From Allomyces macrogynus ATCC 38327 (Eukaryota > Blastocladiomycota > Blastocladiomycetes > Blastocladiales > Blastocladiaceae), in the NCBI GenBank assembly GCA_000151295.1, contig GG745329.1, positions 730,154 to 794,153 of the forward strand: a stretch of 64,000 nucleotides of DNA, written 5' to 3'. The notes below the pieces were generated by a model. The model worked only from the letters and a program-made list of their open reading frames with translations, did not search any database and was not told where the DNA came from. Positions 1 to 10,043 of the stretch are shown piece after piece. Position 1 is the first letter of the stretch. Every line of letters begins with the position of its first letter. A program made the translations under genes and the position numbers.

Positions 1-122
1 TCGACGGTCGGCACGGGTTCGTTGATGCCCTTGTCCCTGAACTGCGCATTGTCGTGCCAATCAATGTCCATGGCTGACATGTCGACATACTCGTCCGGGT
101 CCTGTTTGATCTTGGGCTCCAT
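1..122 (-). CDS. 5' end of an unidentified protein (partial)
   Basis: On the minus strand an ATG at 122-120 opens a frame that stays open to the window edge, about 40 codons. The peptide starts Met-Glu-Pro-Lys-Ile-Lys and is rich in Asp, with several Met residues, typical of a soluble acidic N-terminus. No family can be recognised from so little sequence. Codon choice is GC-rich like the neighbours. The real start could lie further upstream if an intron is present. Confidence 0.45.
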   Translation of the reverse strand, partial: MEPKIKQDPDEYVDMSAMDIDWHDNAQFRDKGINEPVPTV

Positions 123-1448
123 GGTGCACGATCACGGCCAGCGGGCCCGGAGGGTAGGTACGGCTGTTCGGGTGCTGCGTTCGCGCCGCGTGCGCGGTCG
201 GGGCGAGGGTAGACGCGTTGTTGATCAGGACAGCCTGCTGGTGGTTGGCGCCAGCGGTCGGAGCTGAAGGAGAGTGACACGCGCTCGGGACGCAGCGCGA
301 GGGTGGCGGAGACGCGATGCGGCAGGTTGCCGCACGCGTCGTTGTGATGGATGACGGGATTGCTGATCGTTCGCGGCAGTTGCGACGGCATCAGAGTCGG
401 CCGCGCGTGGGTGTGCCCAGTCATACCCACGCACGTGATCCGTTGCCTGGCTCGAATCATGGCCATGTTTGCAGCACCGCTCCGCTCGACGATCCCGGAC
501 CAGCCGTTCAACGTTGCATTCCAAGCGCGAACGCGCGTCGTCCGCCCGTCTGCTCAAAAATAATTGCAGCCCTGTAATCTTCAAGGAGCGACTAGCGCAG
601 AGTGTGCAGCACTCCACCGTGTCATGGGACAACATGGGTGATGACTAAGGAGGCGCCCACTCCAAAATGCGCCTTCCCCAATGGAAAGCTGAAGGATGTT
701 TTGGACGAGCCTGGTTCTCTTTTGTTTTTTTTTAATATCCAAGCAGCAACGTCTGCCAAATGGCGCTTGGCAAGGCTCGCTTCCATCTGAAGGTGGAGAC
801 GCTCATGGCACTTGTCCGGGCCTAATGATCGAGGCGGTGATCTCCTGGCATGCGATTGTGGTACCCAGCGGGCCATGCTCTGAGTCAAAGATGGTGGAGA
901 GAGTTGACATGCTCTGATGTGACAAGGTGAGACACAGGGGAGTACCTACCCAGCCAGCTAATTCCGCCTGCCCCAAGGCAGTTGTCGGGTGGTTGGACGA
1001 ACCTGGGTCCCTTTTGTTTATGTGCCTCGGAGATGCGTTGTCTCTGCCAGAAACTGGTGCCGGTGGCCAGCCAGTCGATTGGAGCACGGTGCAGCTGGAA
1101 GAGCAAGAGATGCGGTGAGGTGAGACGTGCTTTGATGGTTTGACTCAAACAGGCGGACTAGCCTGTCACAAACATCGAATGCGCCGTGCCTGCTGGCCGG
1201 CAATGCCGCCACGAGCGTTACCAGCACGGCGACGCCCTCGACCAACCACGGCGACGGGGCCATCGCAGCGCAGCAAACAGCAAAGATCAGGCGCACCGAG
1301 GTCGAGTGCCGACCTTGCGCCGACTGCAGCAAGTTCCGCGCGCGCTGTGGCGAGCTCGAAGACGACTAGCGTCACCCGTTCGTCACCGACCCGAAAGGCT
1401 AGGCGTCCCTTTGACCAACGGCTGGCCGCGACGACGCCGCCAGCCAGC
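123..1448. other. Intergenic region with a diverged direct repeat
   Basis: No convincing gene. Short open frames here lack codon bias and conserved motifs. Two stretches around 640-731 and 925-1021 look like diverged direct repeats offset by about 290 bp; the best match is the segment containing ttggacga-cctgg-tc-cttttgttt at about 703 and 993. The region lies between the divergent starts of the partial gene at 1-122 and the NTO1-like gene, so it should contain both promoters. Confidence 0.5.
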
Positions 1449-4400
1449 ATGAAGCAGCAACAACAGCAGCAGCAGCACGCGTGGCCTGGCGTGTCCGGCG
1501 CCGCACCCAGCGCCAACACGGGCCCAGCTGGTAGAGTATCACCTTCATATGCACCGTCGATTGATGGAGCTGGGTCCAAGCCGACAGCGCGAGAGAGGGA
1601 GCTCGAGCACGCTTGACACCCAGTTGCCGGCCCGACTGCCGACCGACAGCTGACTGGGTCGACTTGCCATGCCTCTGTAGCCGCCAAAGCACCCTACCCG
1701 TACCCGTACTCGCCACCCCCGCAAACGCACCCGCACCCGCACCCGCACCCGCACCGCGCGCCGGACTTGACCACGCACAATCTCTTGCCGCTTACCGGCC
1801 TGCCGCCGCCCGTGCCGCACCCCACAGCTACCCTCGCTCTGCCTGCACCTGACCCCGTCGATACGCACGCACCGCCGCCCGCGGGCAGCCGCCGACGCGC
1901 CTGGCGCTCCGATCAGGGCCACGCACCGCCACCCCCGCCCGCTGCAGCCATTTCGCTGCACTCTCCACCCCAGAGCGATCCTCTGCCAGACCTCCCGGAC
2001 TACCACCCACCACCACCGCCGCCGCACGGGCCATCCATGAGCAATGGCCACGCGCCCGCTCCCTGGCCGGGACTCTCGCTTCGCGGCGGCGCTGGCGGAT
2101 CGACCGCACCTGCGCGTGCTCCACCCAAGTCATCCCGCACCACCGCGATGCACCCCAACGACCAGCCCACCATGCTGCCCAGCAGCAGCAACGGTGGCGG
2201 CAACAAGCCCCGCGGCAAGGCGCCGCGGATCACGGCCGGTCCCGCGAGCAAGGCGCCGCGCGCCAGTCCCGCATCACCTACGGCCGCTGGCGCGCCACGC
2301 CCGCGCAAGGGCAAAGTCCCGCGCGCAGCGCCGAGCAAGGTGCCGCGGACGACCGCGAGCAAAGTGCCGCGATCCTCCTCCTCGAGCAAATTGCCGCTCG
2401 AGGGCCCCGCGCCCACGAATGCCGATGGCGACCCGACCTCGCCCGAGGACGACGCGCCGCCACCGGACCCGATCCTGTTACTCCCTCGCGAGGAGCAGCC
2501 GTACACGCTATATTTCCCGGACCTCGATGTAACGACGGCGCTCGACGTGGTCGTGAAGCCGGCCGCACCGGTACCGCTGCCGCCCTCTGCGGGGCCAGTG
2601 GATTCCGCGCGTGGGGCGATGGCGAGCCCGCGACGAACTCGAGCAACATCCACGAGCCCACGACGAGCGAATGCAGCTCCCGTGTCGACGGCACTCGATG
2701 CCCCTCTTTCATTTCCGCCGCCGCCGGCACCTCCGAACGCAGTCGGGTCGATCGGGTCGGTCGCATCATCGATGCTGCAGTCGGCAAAGCGGCTCTTCTT
2801 TGGCACCCAGGACGCGGTCACCGAGAATCCTGAGCCGATTACTGCTCCTGCACCTCTATCCTTTCCGTACGGCGACGGGTCTGCTGGCGTGAACGATGGA
2901 GCAGCCGCAGGTACTTCTTTCGACTGAACTCGAGGAGCCGATGACCATAGATTCACCATTTTTTGCGCGTGTAGAGCACCCGCACCCATCGCCACCGCCG
3001 GCCCCTGGGACGGGAAAATGGCCGCCCACCTCGTTCCCCATGGGCCCCACGAAACCGATCCCCGTTGCCGAATTTGAGGTGCTTCCGGAGCCCGACGACG
3101 ACGAGGTCCGCGACGAGGCGATGCCGGAAGACGCTGACGGCGACGCCGCGACCGTCCGTTACCTGCCGCGCCGACCGTCGTTCTCGCTCCCGACCGACAC
3201 GTACCTGACCTACCACGACTCGGACCACGTCGAGTACGACATGGACGACCGCGACCGGCAGTGGACCGACGCGCACCAGATCGGCCACGACCTGTTCGAA
3301 GTGGTCATGGACACGCTCGAAAAGGAGTGGCACCATCTGACCGCTCACCTGTCGCAGGATGCGCACGCGACCACCGGCGACCATCCGGACGACGACGGCA
3401 ACTGCATCATCTGCGACGACGGCGAGTGCGAGAACGTGAACGCAATTGTCTGGTGCGACGGGTGCAATATCGCCGTGCACCAGGAATGCTACGGCGTACC
3501 ATACATCCCCGAGGGTCAGTGGCTGTGTCGCCGGTGCATGCACCCGGACTCGCCCGCGATTTGCGTTTTGTGCGGGCAGTCGGAGGGCGCGCTCAAGCGG
3601 ACCACCGACCACAAGTGGGCGCACGTTCTCTGCGCGCTGTGGATTCCCGAGGTCACGATTGCGAATACCGTCTACATGGAGCCGATCGACGTGTCGGAAG
3701 TGCCCGAGGAACGGACCGCACTCGTGTGCGCGCTTTGCAAGCGCAAAACGGGAGCGTGCATCCAGTGTATTCACCCGAAATGCTACGCGGCGTTCCACGT
3801 GTCGTGCGCGCGCAACCATGGACTCTACATGCAGCACGACCGCGTGTATTGTGAAAAGCACTTGCCGCCGAGCTATCGCCGCAAGAAGCGACGCCGCCGG
3901 CGTGTCTCGCATTTGCCCGATTTGCCTCTCGAGGCGCCGGTTTCGGATGGTATCGACGTGGCAACGGGTGCGGACGGACTGGGTGCTGCCGAGTCGAGCC
4001 ATCCCAGTGCGGCCACGAACGCGACCGCGAGTGGGTCTAGTCCCGGTGCTGGCTTACTGATCCCGTCGCCGCGCGCGCGGCACAAGGGGAAGTCAGGCTC
4101 AGCCGCTCGCAACGCCGCGGCATCGACCAAAAAGACGGACCCGCACCCGTACGACTACGTGCAGTCGAAACCCGTTGTCCCGGCCTACGTGTTCAAGCGA
4201 CTCGCCGCGGGGTTCCCGGCAGTCGCGCATGAGTCGCTCGTACAGATGTGCCGGTACTGGGCGATGAAGAGGCAGTCGCGCGGCGGCATGGCGCTCCTGC
4301 GCCGCCTCTTCCTCGACCCGCACCCGGCGCCCGCGACCGACGCGAAACGGCGGTGCCTGGAGCTGATCCGGTACGACCTCGAGCGCGTGCGGTCGATGTG

Positions 4401-7293
4401 CGACGACGTGCGCCGGCGCGAACGGCTGAAAGTGCAGGCGCTCGCGCAGTGGTCGGCCGCGTGGACTGCGGCCATGGCCCCGCTCGCGCCGCCGCTCTCC
4501 AAGGCGCTGAACGCGATTCGCGCTCTCGACGTGAAACGCATCTTCCATGAACCCGTTGACTCGGAGGAAGTGTCAGATTACTTGACGCTCGTTACACGGC
4601 CCATGGATTTCCGCACGATGCAGCGCAAGATCGACTTGATGCTGTATGACTCGGTCGACGCGTTCAAGGCCGACCTCGAGTTGACCTGGACCAATTGCGA
4701 GACGTTTAACCCGCCCGACACGATTTACCACCGCGCCGCCGTGCACATGCGCGCCGCGAGCGCGCCGGTGTTGCGCCACTTGGACGCGGCGGTCGCGAGC
4801 ACGCTGATTTTGCCCGAGTTCCCAGCCGAGTTGTGGCCGCAGAAATTCGTGTTCGAGGACGAGATTTCTGCGACACGATTGGCGACCGAAGCCGCGCGGG
4901 TCAAGGCAGCAGCAGCGGCAGCGGCAGAGGCGCCCACTCTCCCGTCCGCGGCGGCCCCAAGGTCGCGCAAGGGGAAGGGCAAGGTCAAGGACGCCAAGGA
5001 CGCCAAGAGCCGGCGCAAGTCGGCGCGCATTTCGGGCCAGCCCGAGCAGATGGGAGTCCCGCTGCCCGAGGTCGTCGACGAGCCCATGGATGTGGACATA
5101 CCCGTCGACGCGCTCACCGACGCCGCCGCGATCCCCGCGACTGACGAGCACCCCGCCGACCCACTCGCCGCCCCCGCTGCGCCGCTCCCCGAGGAGCCCT
5201 TGTTCGCCTCGGACGGTCCGCAATTCGCCGTCGGCCAAGCGATCTGGTGCCGCATCAACGAACTGTGGGTGCCGTGCGAAGTCCTCGCGCTCGACCCGCG
5301 GTACCATCGCAACGCGCAAACCGCTCCTGGGGCTGCGCAACGGCACAAATTCTCGGCGCGCAGCGAACATGTGTATGTGCGTGTGTGTTACCACGGGCAG
5401 GATACGCAGCCGTGCGTCTGGGTGCTGAACCGGCGGTCGGATCCGCTTGGCGAGGATCCGGACGTGGATGGCCGGAAACTGGATCTGATGTACGAGTGGC
5501 GCGGTGGGCCGGTGCTGTTCCAGGCCGCGCGCGACGCGTACCCGGAGTTGGCCGCTGCGCATGGGGTCACGCCGGAAATGATTGCAGCGGCGATGGCCAA
5601 GTGCGACGAGTTGCGTGAAGAGCGGCAGCAACGTAAGGTGCAGCAGAAGTTGCGCGAAAAGGAACGCAAGGCGAAGAAACGGAGTCGCAAGGGGCCGACG
5701 GTGCCGACCGAGGGTGGCGAGGTCGGCGACGAGGCCAAGGAGGGTGATGGCGCGGACGCGGACGCCGCGGCGGTCGAGCACGGCGGTGACGATCAAGCCG
5801 ACGCACAACCAACGGCCGAAGACGTTGCGGCCGATGGCGAGGGTCACAGCGAGACTGACGACCAACTCGGCGCTGAACACGTCTCGGCCCAACCCTCGAC
5901 CCAGCCGGCTGGCAAAAACTACGCTTTGTCGCGCCGAAAGCTGCGATCCCACGCTGGCGGCTCTGCCCCTGCCAAGTCGGCCGATTCGCTCTCGGTTCCC
6001 GCGTTCCCACGCTCGCCCGGCGCCGTCCGCGTCTCATCGCACGAGGACAACGGCGTCGTGTTCTTGGTCGACAGTCCCAAGGTCCAAACCGCCGCCGGGT
6101 TGTCAGACCACGCTGAGGGTCTGCCGTTCGGCTTCTTCATTGGGCTGCATCCGGACCCGCCCATTTCGCTCGACGAGACCACCGACAACACGATTGTCTT
6201 GTCCCCGACGATTCGGTTCGCAGGCGAGCCGCAAGTCGCCGAGGTCGAGGACGAGGATGTGCGCATGTCCGAAGCAAGCGACGCCGAGGCCGACCCGTTG
6301 GACCACGAAGACCAGCCGCTCAAGAGCCCCGTCGGCGTCCGCACCCGGTCAACGCGCCAGGCGACCCCTCCTGCCAAGCGCATGGCCCCGGACGAGGACG
6401 GCGAGAATGACTCGGACGCGGCAAGGAATACGCGCCCGACCAAGGTTCGCAAGACGGCGCAACGTGGTCGCGGCCGGGGCCGTGGTCGGAGAGCGCGCGC
6501 GCAGAAAGAGTCGCAGCTGCGGCTCACCGACCTCGGGTTCCGGCGGCGCACACGGTCGCAGGCGGTGCTCGGTGGCGACGAAGAGAGCGCTTCGCCCGCC
6601 GCTATCTCTGAGGCCAGCGACTACGACGACGAGGAGGTCGAGGTCGAGTCCGAGAATGCCACGCCCGCGCCATCCGACACCGAGTCGCACGACCTCGTCC
6701 TGGCCTCCCACTCGGCCTCGGACACGTCGGATCTGTCGGACGTCGACTCGCCGTCCACGTCGCCGGCGCGCAAGTCCGGTGCTGCGAAAGAGTCTGGCCC
6801 TACGACTCCCCCGCGCACCCGCACTCGCTTACGGCCCAAGGACCCAACAGCAGCAGCGACAGCGACGCCGGTCGGGCCGATGCGCAGATCGTCGACGCGC
6901 CGGCTTGTGATTGGGTCCGACTCGGTCCCGCTCGGCGACGAGTTTGTGCTGATTGTCGAGGCTGCGGCCAAGGCGGCGGCAGCCGAGCACAGTCTTTCAG
7001 CGTCGACGGCGTCAACGCGCGCGCCGTCGGCGCCGGAGAGCGAGAGCGAGAGCGAGGCTGAGAGTGACGCAGAGGAGAAGGAGGATGCGAGCGAGAACGC
7101 CGAGAATGCGAGCAGCAGTGACGAGGTGGACATCGTCGTTGACGTCGATGGCGACGGTGCGGAAAAGGATGTGGTCGTGGGTGACGACGGCATGAAGGTT
7201 GACGCAGTGGACGATGGCATGATGGTGGATGCGGTGGACGACGAGAGCGACCTCGATTCGTTGAGCTCGTTGAGCGACATCGACGACGATTGA
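1449..7293 (+). CDS. NTO1: NTO1/BRPF-like histone acetyltransferase scaffold (PHD-Zn-PHD, bromodomain, PWWP)
   Basis: Proposed exons are 1449-1530, 1681-2910 and 2975-7293, with introns gt...tag at 1531-1680 and 2911-2974; both keep frame, giving about 1,876 aa. Family knowledge: BRPF/NTO1 proteins tether MYST acetyltransferases to chromatin. Seen in the last exon: an EPL-like stretch ending in a Tyr-Asp-Met-Asp run; a C4HC3 PHD finger at about 3400-3540; a zinc knuckle and extended PHD to about 3870; a bromodomain with Pro-Met-Asp-Phe and Cys-Glu-Thr-Phe-Asn (about 4510-4770); a PWWP-like module with Val-Trp-Val-Leu (about 5215-5510); then a Lys-rich and Ser/Glu/Asp-rich tail. The N-terminal exons are low complexity: polyGln, His-Pro repeats, and repeated Lys-Val/Ala-Pro-Arg units at about 2210-2400. 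The start is uncertain: ATG 1449 precedes the polyGln, while 2037 and 2896 are fallback starts. The 2896 start would need no intron but would lose the coding-like upstream exons. Confidence 0.85.
1726..1755. repeat. Hexanucleotide repeat encoding His-Pro
   Basis: About five copies of cgcacc in a row lie inside the second proposed exon of the NTO1-like gene and would be read as alternating His-Pro. The same hexamer expands to nine copies in the 5' leader of the UDP-glucose pyrophosphorylase gene at 22171-22224. Confidence 0.85.
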
Positions 7294-7896
7294 TTGACGC
7301 GGATTGAGAGTCTAGTTTTATTTATTCTCGCGCATGGCGGCCGGGCCCATGGCCTTGCGCTCTGGTCCATGATACATATTGACATTTTCTGGAGCATCTC
7401 TTCGTCTTTTTCTCGCGAGTCTGGGAAGAGCTGGTGGACGGCGGCTGCCGTCGCAGCTGGCACGCTGGCAACGGTTTCGAGCAGTGATCATGGGTACATC
7501 TGTTCAAAAGCACATGACCGCGTCGATGTCAACACGGGTCAGAACGATCAAACTGGAGGGTGCAGCCTCTGGACCTGATCGCACCTTCACCCTCGAATGA
7601 CCTGCCCGCTGCACATTTGACAACTGCCCGCAAATTACTCTCGACGCTCCACTTATTCGACAAGACCGGCCCTCGAGGGCCGCAACGATCATTGGTCGCG
7701 TTCCGACGCCCATCCCAACGTATGCCAAATGATCACGAATCCCTCGTTCCGCCATCTTGAGCCCAGTCAACCCGAATGCAGCGCCTTGCCTCCTTTCACA
7801 CTCGATCAACATCTGATGATCCAGCGGCGACGGCGGCCTTTAAACCCGTAGCGCTATTGACACCCGGCCAAGCCTCTTCGAATCCACCCGCGGGCT
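7294..7896. other. Intergenic, NTO1 3' flank and RSP3 promoter
   Basis: About 600 bp with no supported gene. An AT-rich stretch, ttttatttattctcg, shortly after the NTO1 stop may belong to the 3' end signals. No clear TATA box precedes the radial spoke gene. Confidence 0.5.
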
Positions 7897-9385
7897 ATGA
7901 TGAATGCGCAGTATGCGTATGCCTCGGAGCCGCGGCCGGCCGTGGCGGCGACGCAGCGCAAGGCAAAATACCGCTCCGATGAGCCAGCGGGGTACGCAGC
8001 GCCAACTGCGTCCCATAGCCGATGCGCAGCGTGCACCTGATGGCTCCGCTCCTACCCCAGCAACTTGCCGCCAAACCGGCCCGTAAACATCATGTACGAC
8101 CGCCGCATCTATCGCGGTAATACGTATGCGTCGCCGATCCTCCCTGCCGTACGCTTTTTAGTTCCCCGCGTCAGTCGCGGTGGCACGACCGCTGACGCCC
8201 CTTGATTTTGGAATAGTACACGCAACCCGATGCGCTCGACCAGCAGCGGCAAATGCAGCTAAAGCGCAAGCTCAAGGCCGCGCGGCGCGCCGAGCTGCAG
8301 CGCCGCCCGCGCACGCCCGACGCGGTCGAAGGCCGCATCCACATGGAAGTGCAGACCGAGCTCTACCTCGAGGAACTGAGCGACACGGTGCCCGAGGCCG
8401 CCGTCGGCACGCAGACCGATGCCTTTCTCGACCGTGCACCGTCGCCGCTCTACATCCCGGCCAAACTCGGCGTCGACGTGGCAACGCAAATCGCTGACGG
8501 CGATCTGTTCGACTTTGACGTGGAGGTGGAGCCGCTGCTCGAGGTGCTTGTCGGCAAGACGCTCGACCAGGCGCGCGCCGAAGTGCTCGAGGAGGCCGAG
8601 CTTGCCGGGTTGCGCCGCAGGCAGCGCGATTTCGCGGCGCGTCGTCAGGCTGAGCTCGTCGAGGTGCAGCGGCTCGAGCAGGCCGAGCGCCGCCGTGTCG
8701 AGGAAAAGGAGCGCCGCAAGGCCGAGGCCGCGCGTGTGCTCGCCGAGAAGCAAGAATCGGCGGCCAAGGTTGCGGCCGCGTCGTTTGCCGCCGTCTACTT
8801 GGCCAACTTGGTGCCCGCCGCACTCGCATCACTCCAAGACGACGGGTTCTTCTACAATGCCCGCGAGCGGGAGATTCAGCAAACGTTCTTGCCGTGGCTC
8901 ACGAGCCAAGTCGACGCGCGCGTCCAGCGGCTCGCCGTGGCTCGGCAGCTGCTCGATGGTACGATTCTGTCGTGGTTCGATGACGGTACCGCTCGCCTGA
9001 CACACTGTTCTCGACATCAATAGGGCTCCTGGAAGCGGCCGTCAAGCAGATCACGCCCGCGGCACCAGCACCTGCTCCTCAAGCGCCCGCATCGGCCGCC
9101 GACCCAGTCGCGTCGACAACGTCCAACAACTCGATGGCGGTGGACTCGACTAACCAGCCCGACCAGCCCACGTCGCCCGCTAATGGCAGCGAGTCGGGCA
9201 GCGCCGCACCGTCCACGGACGAAGTGCCCGCCAAGGCCACCGACGATGGCGATGGCGATGCAGACGCCGCTGCAGCCCCAGAATCGGAGGCGCAGCCCGC
9301 TGACGCACTCAACGACCAGCAAGGCGATCAGAAGCCATCCGAAGGAGAGACGGCTGCGGCGGACGCCAGCGCCGAGGAGACGTGA
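7897..9385 (+). CDS. RSPH3: Radial spoke protein 3 (RSPH3), axonemal
   Basis: Exons 7897-7991, 8061-8148, 8217-8985 and 9024-9385 join in frame to give about 437 aa. Family knowledge: RSP3 forms the spoke-stalk dimer and is an A-kinase anchoring protein in motile cilia. The start encodes Tyr-Ala-Tyr-Ala-Ser-Glu-Pro-Arg-Pro and a Lys-Tyr-Arg motif, the conserved RSP3 N-terminus. Exon 2 supplies Asn-Ile-Met-Tyr-Asp-Arg-Arg and Arg-Gly-Asn-Thr-Tyr-Ala. Exon 3 has Gln-Thr-Glu-Leu-Tyr-Leu-Glu-Glu-Leu and a later Thr-Gln-Thr-Asp, then a long charged helix (about 8500-8760). The C-terminal exon is an acidic, Ala/Pro-rich tail. The third intron (8986-9023) is only 38 nt. A second ATG directly follows the first, so the start may be one codon later. 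Presence of this gene implies a motile flagellum. Confidence 0.95.
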
Positions 9386-10043
9386 CGACGTGACGTACTG
9401 GGAAAGGGGTGGGATGGAGACTTGACGTGGGGCCGGTTGACTGCTCACTGCTGCTCGGGCCCGCGCGGGGAACCTCGGTTTGAATGGAATATTTGTTCTC
9501 TTTTCATCAGTCGCGTTTCAGTCCTTGTTTCGGGCCTACTTGTCGTCAAGATCGTGGAGTGACGAAGAGACGGGTCGGCGGATGGCGGGCGCTTGTTGCA
9601 CCGAGTTGGCGTGTGTCATTGCCTCTCCTCTCCCTGGTCCGGTCGGCACTGGCCAGCACCAAGGGGCACCCAGCCATTCCACCGGCGCCAGAGAGAATCC
9701 TTGCGCGATGTTGCAAACCAGCACGCGGACGCAACAAACGATGCACGCCGCCGCTGCACGGCTGCTGTCGACCTGAACCAGCAACGCAGGAACCGGTTGG
9801 AGGTCGCCCCGGCATTTTTCCCGCCGCGGCCGCGTCAACTCGCTTGCCTCGACAACGACGACAACGGGCTCGCGCAACGTCAACGTTTGGCGAGCGGCGC
9901 CGAGCCGCTATAAATGCAGCGCGTCCCCCACTTGGGGCAGCTTGACGACGAGCAATCGACTTGCATCAACGAACAATCACCGCGTCCGTCAACCGTTCGA
10001 ACTCTGGCGAGCGCGAACTTTCAGCAACCCCACCACTGTCAGC
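9386..10043. other. Intergenic, promoter of the aminopeptidase gene
   Basis: About 650 bp holding the 3' flank of RSP3 and the promoter of the next gene, including a TATA-like box at 9909-9915. No gene is supported; the open frames at 9480-9945 show no coding bias. Confidence 0.5.
9909..9915 (+). promoter_or_regulatory. TATA-like box upstream of the M1 aminopeptidase
   Basis: The sequence tataaat lies 129 bp upstream of the chosen ATG (10044). It places a transcription start near 9940, so the upstream in-frame ATG at 9942 would be at or before the cap site. This is the main reason for choosing the later ATG. Confidence 0.5.

Noticed and set aside
1290..1368. Cys-rich stretch resembling a small zinc motif (Cys-Arg-Pro-Cys-Ala-Asp-Cys)
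   Set aside because: Short, without a start codon in its frame, and followed immediately by a stop; no second half of a known zinc-finger pattern.
7870..7895. ttcgaatcc reminiscent of a tRNA B box
   Set aside because: No matching A box or cloverleaf could be drawn, and it lies directly before the RSP3 start.
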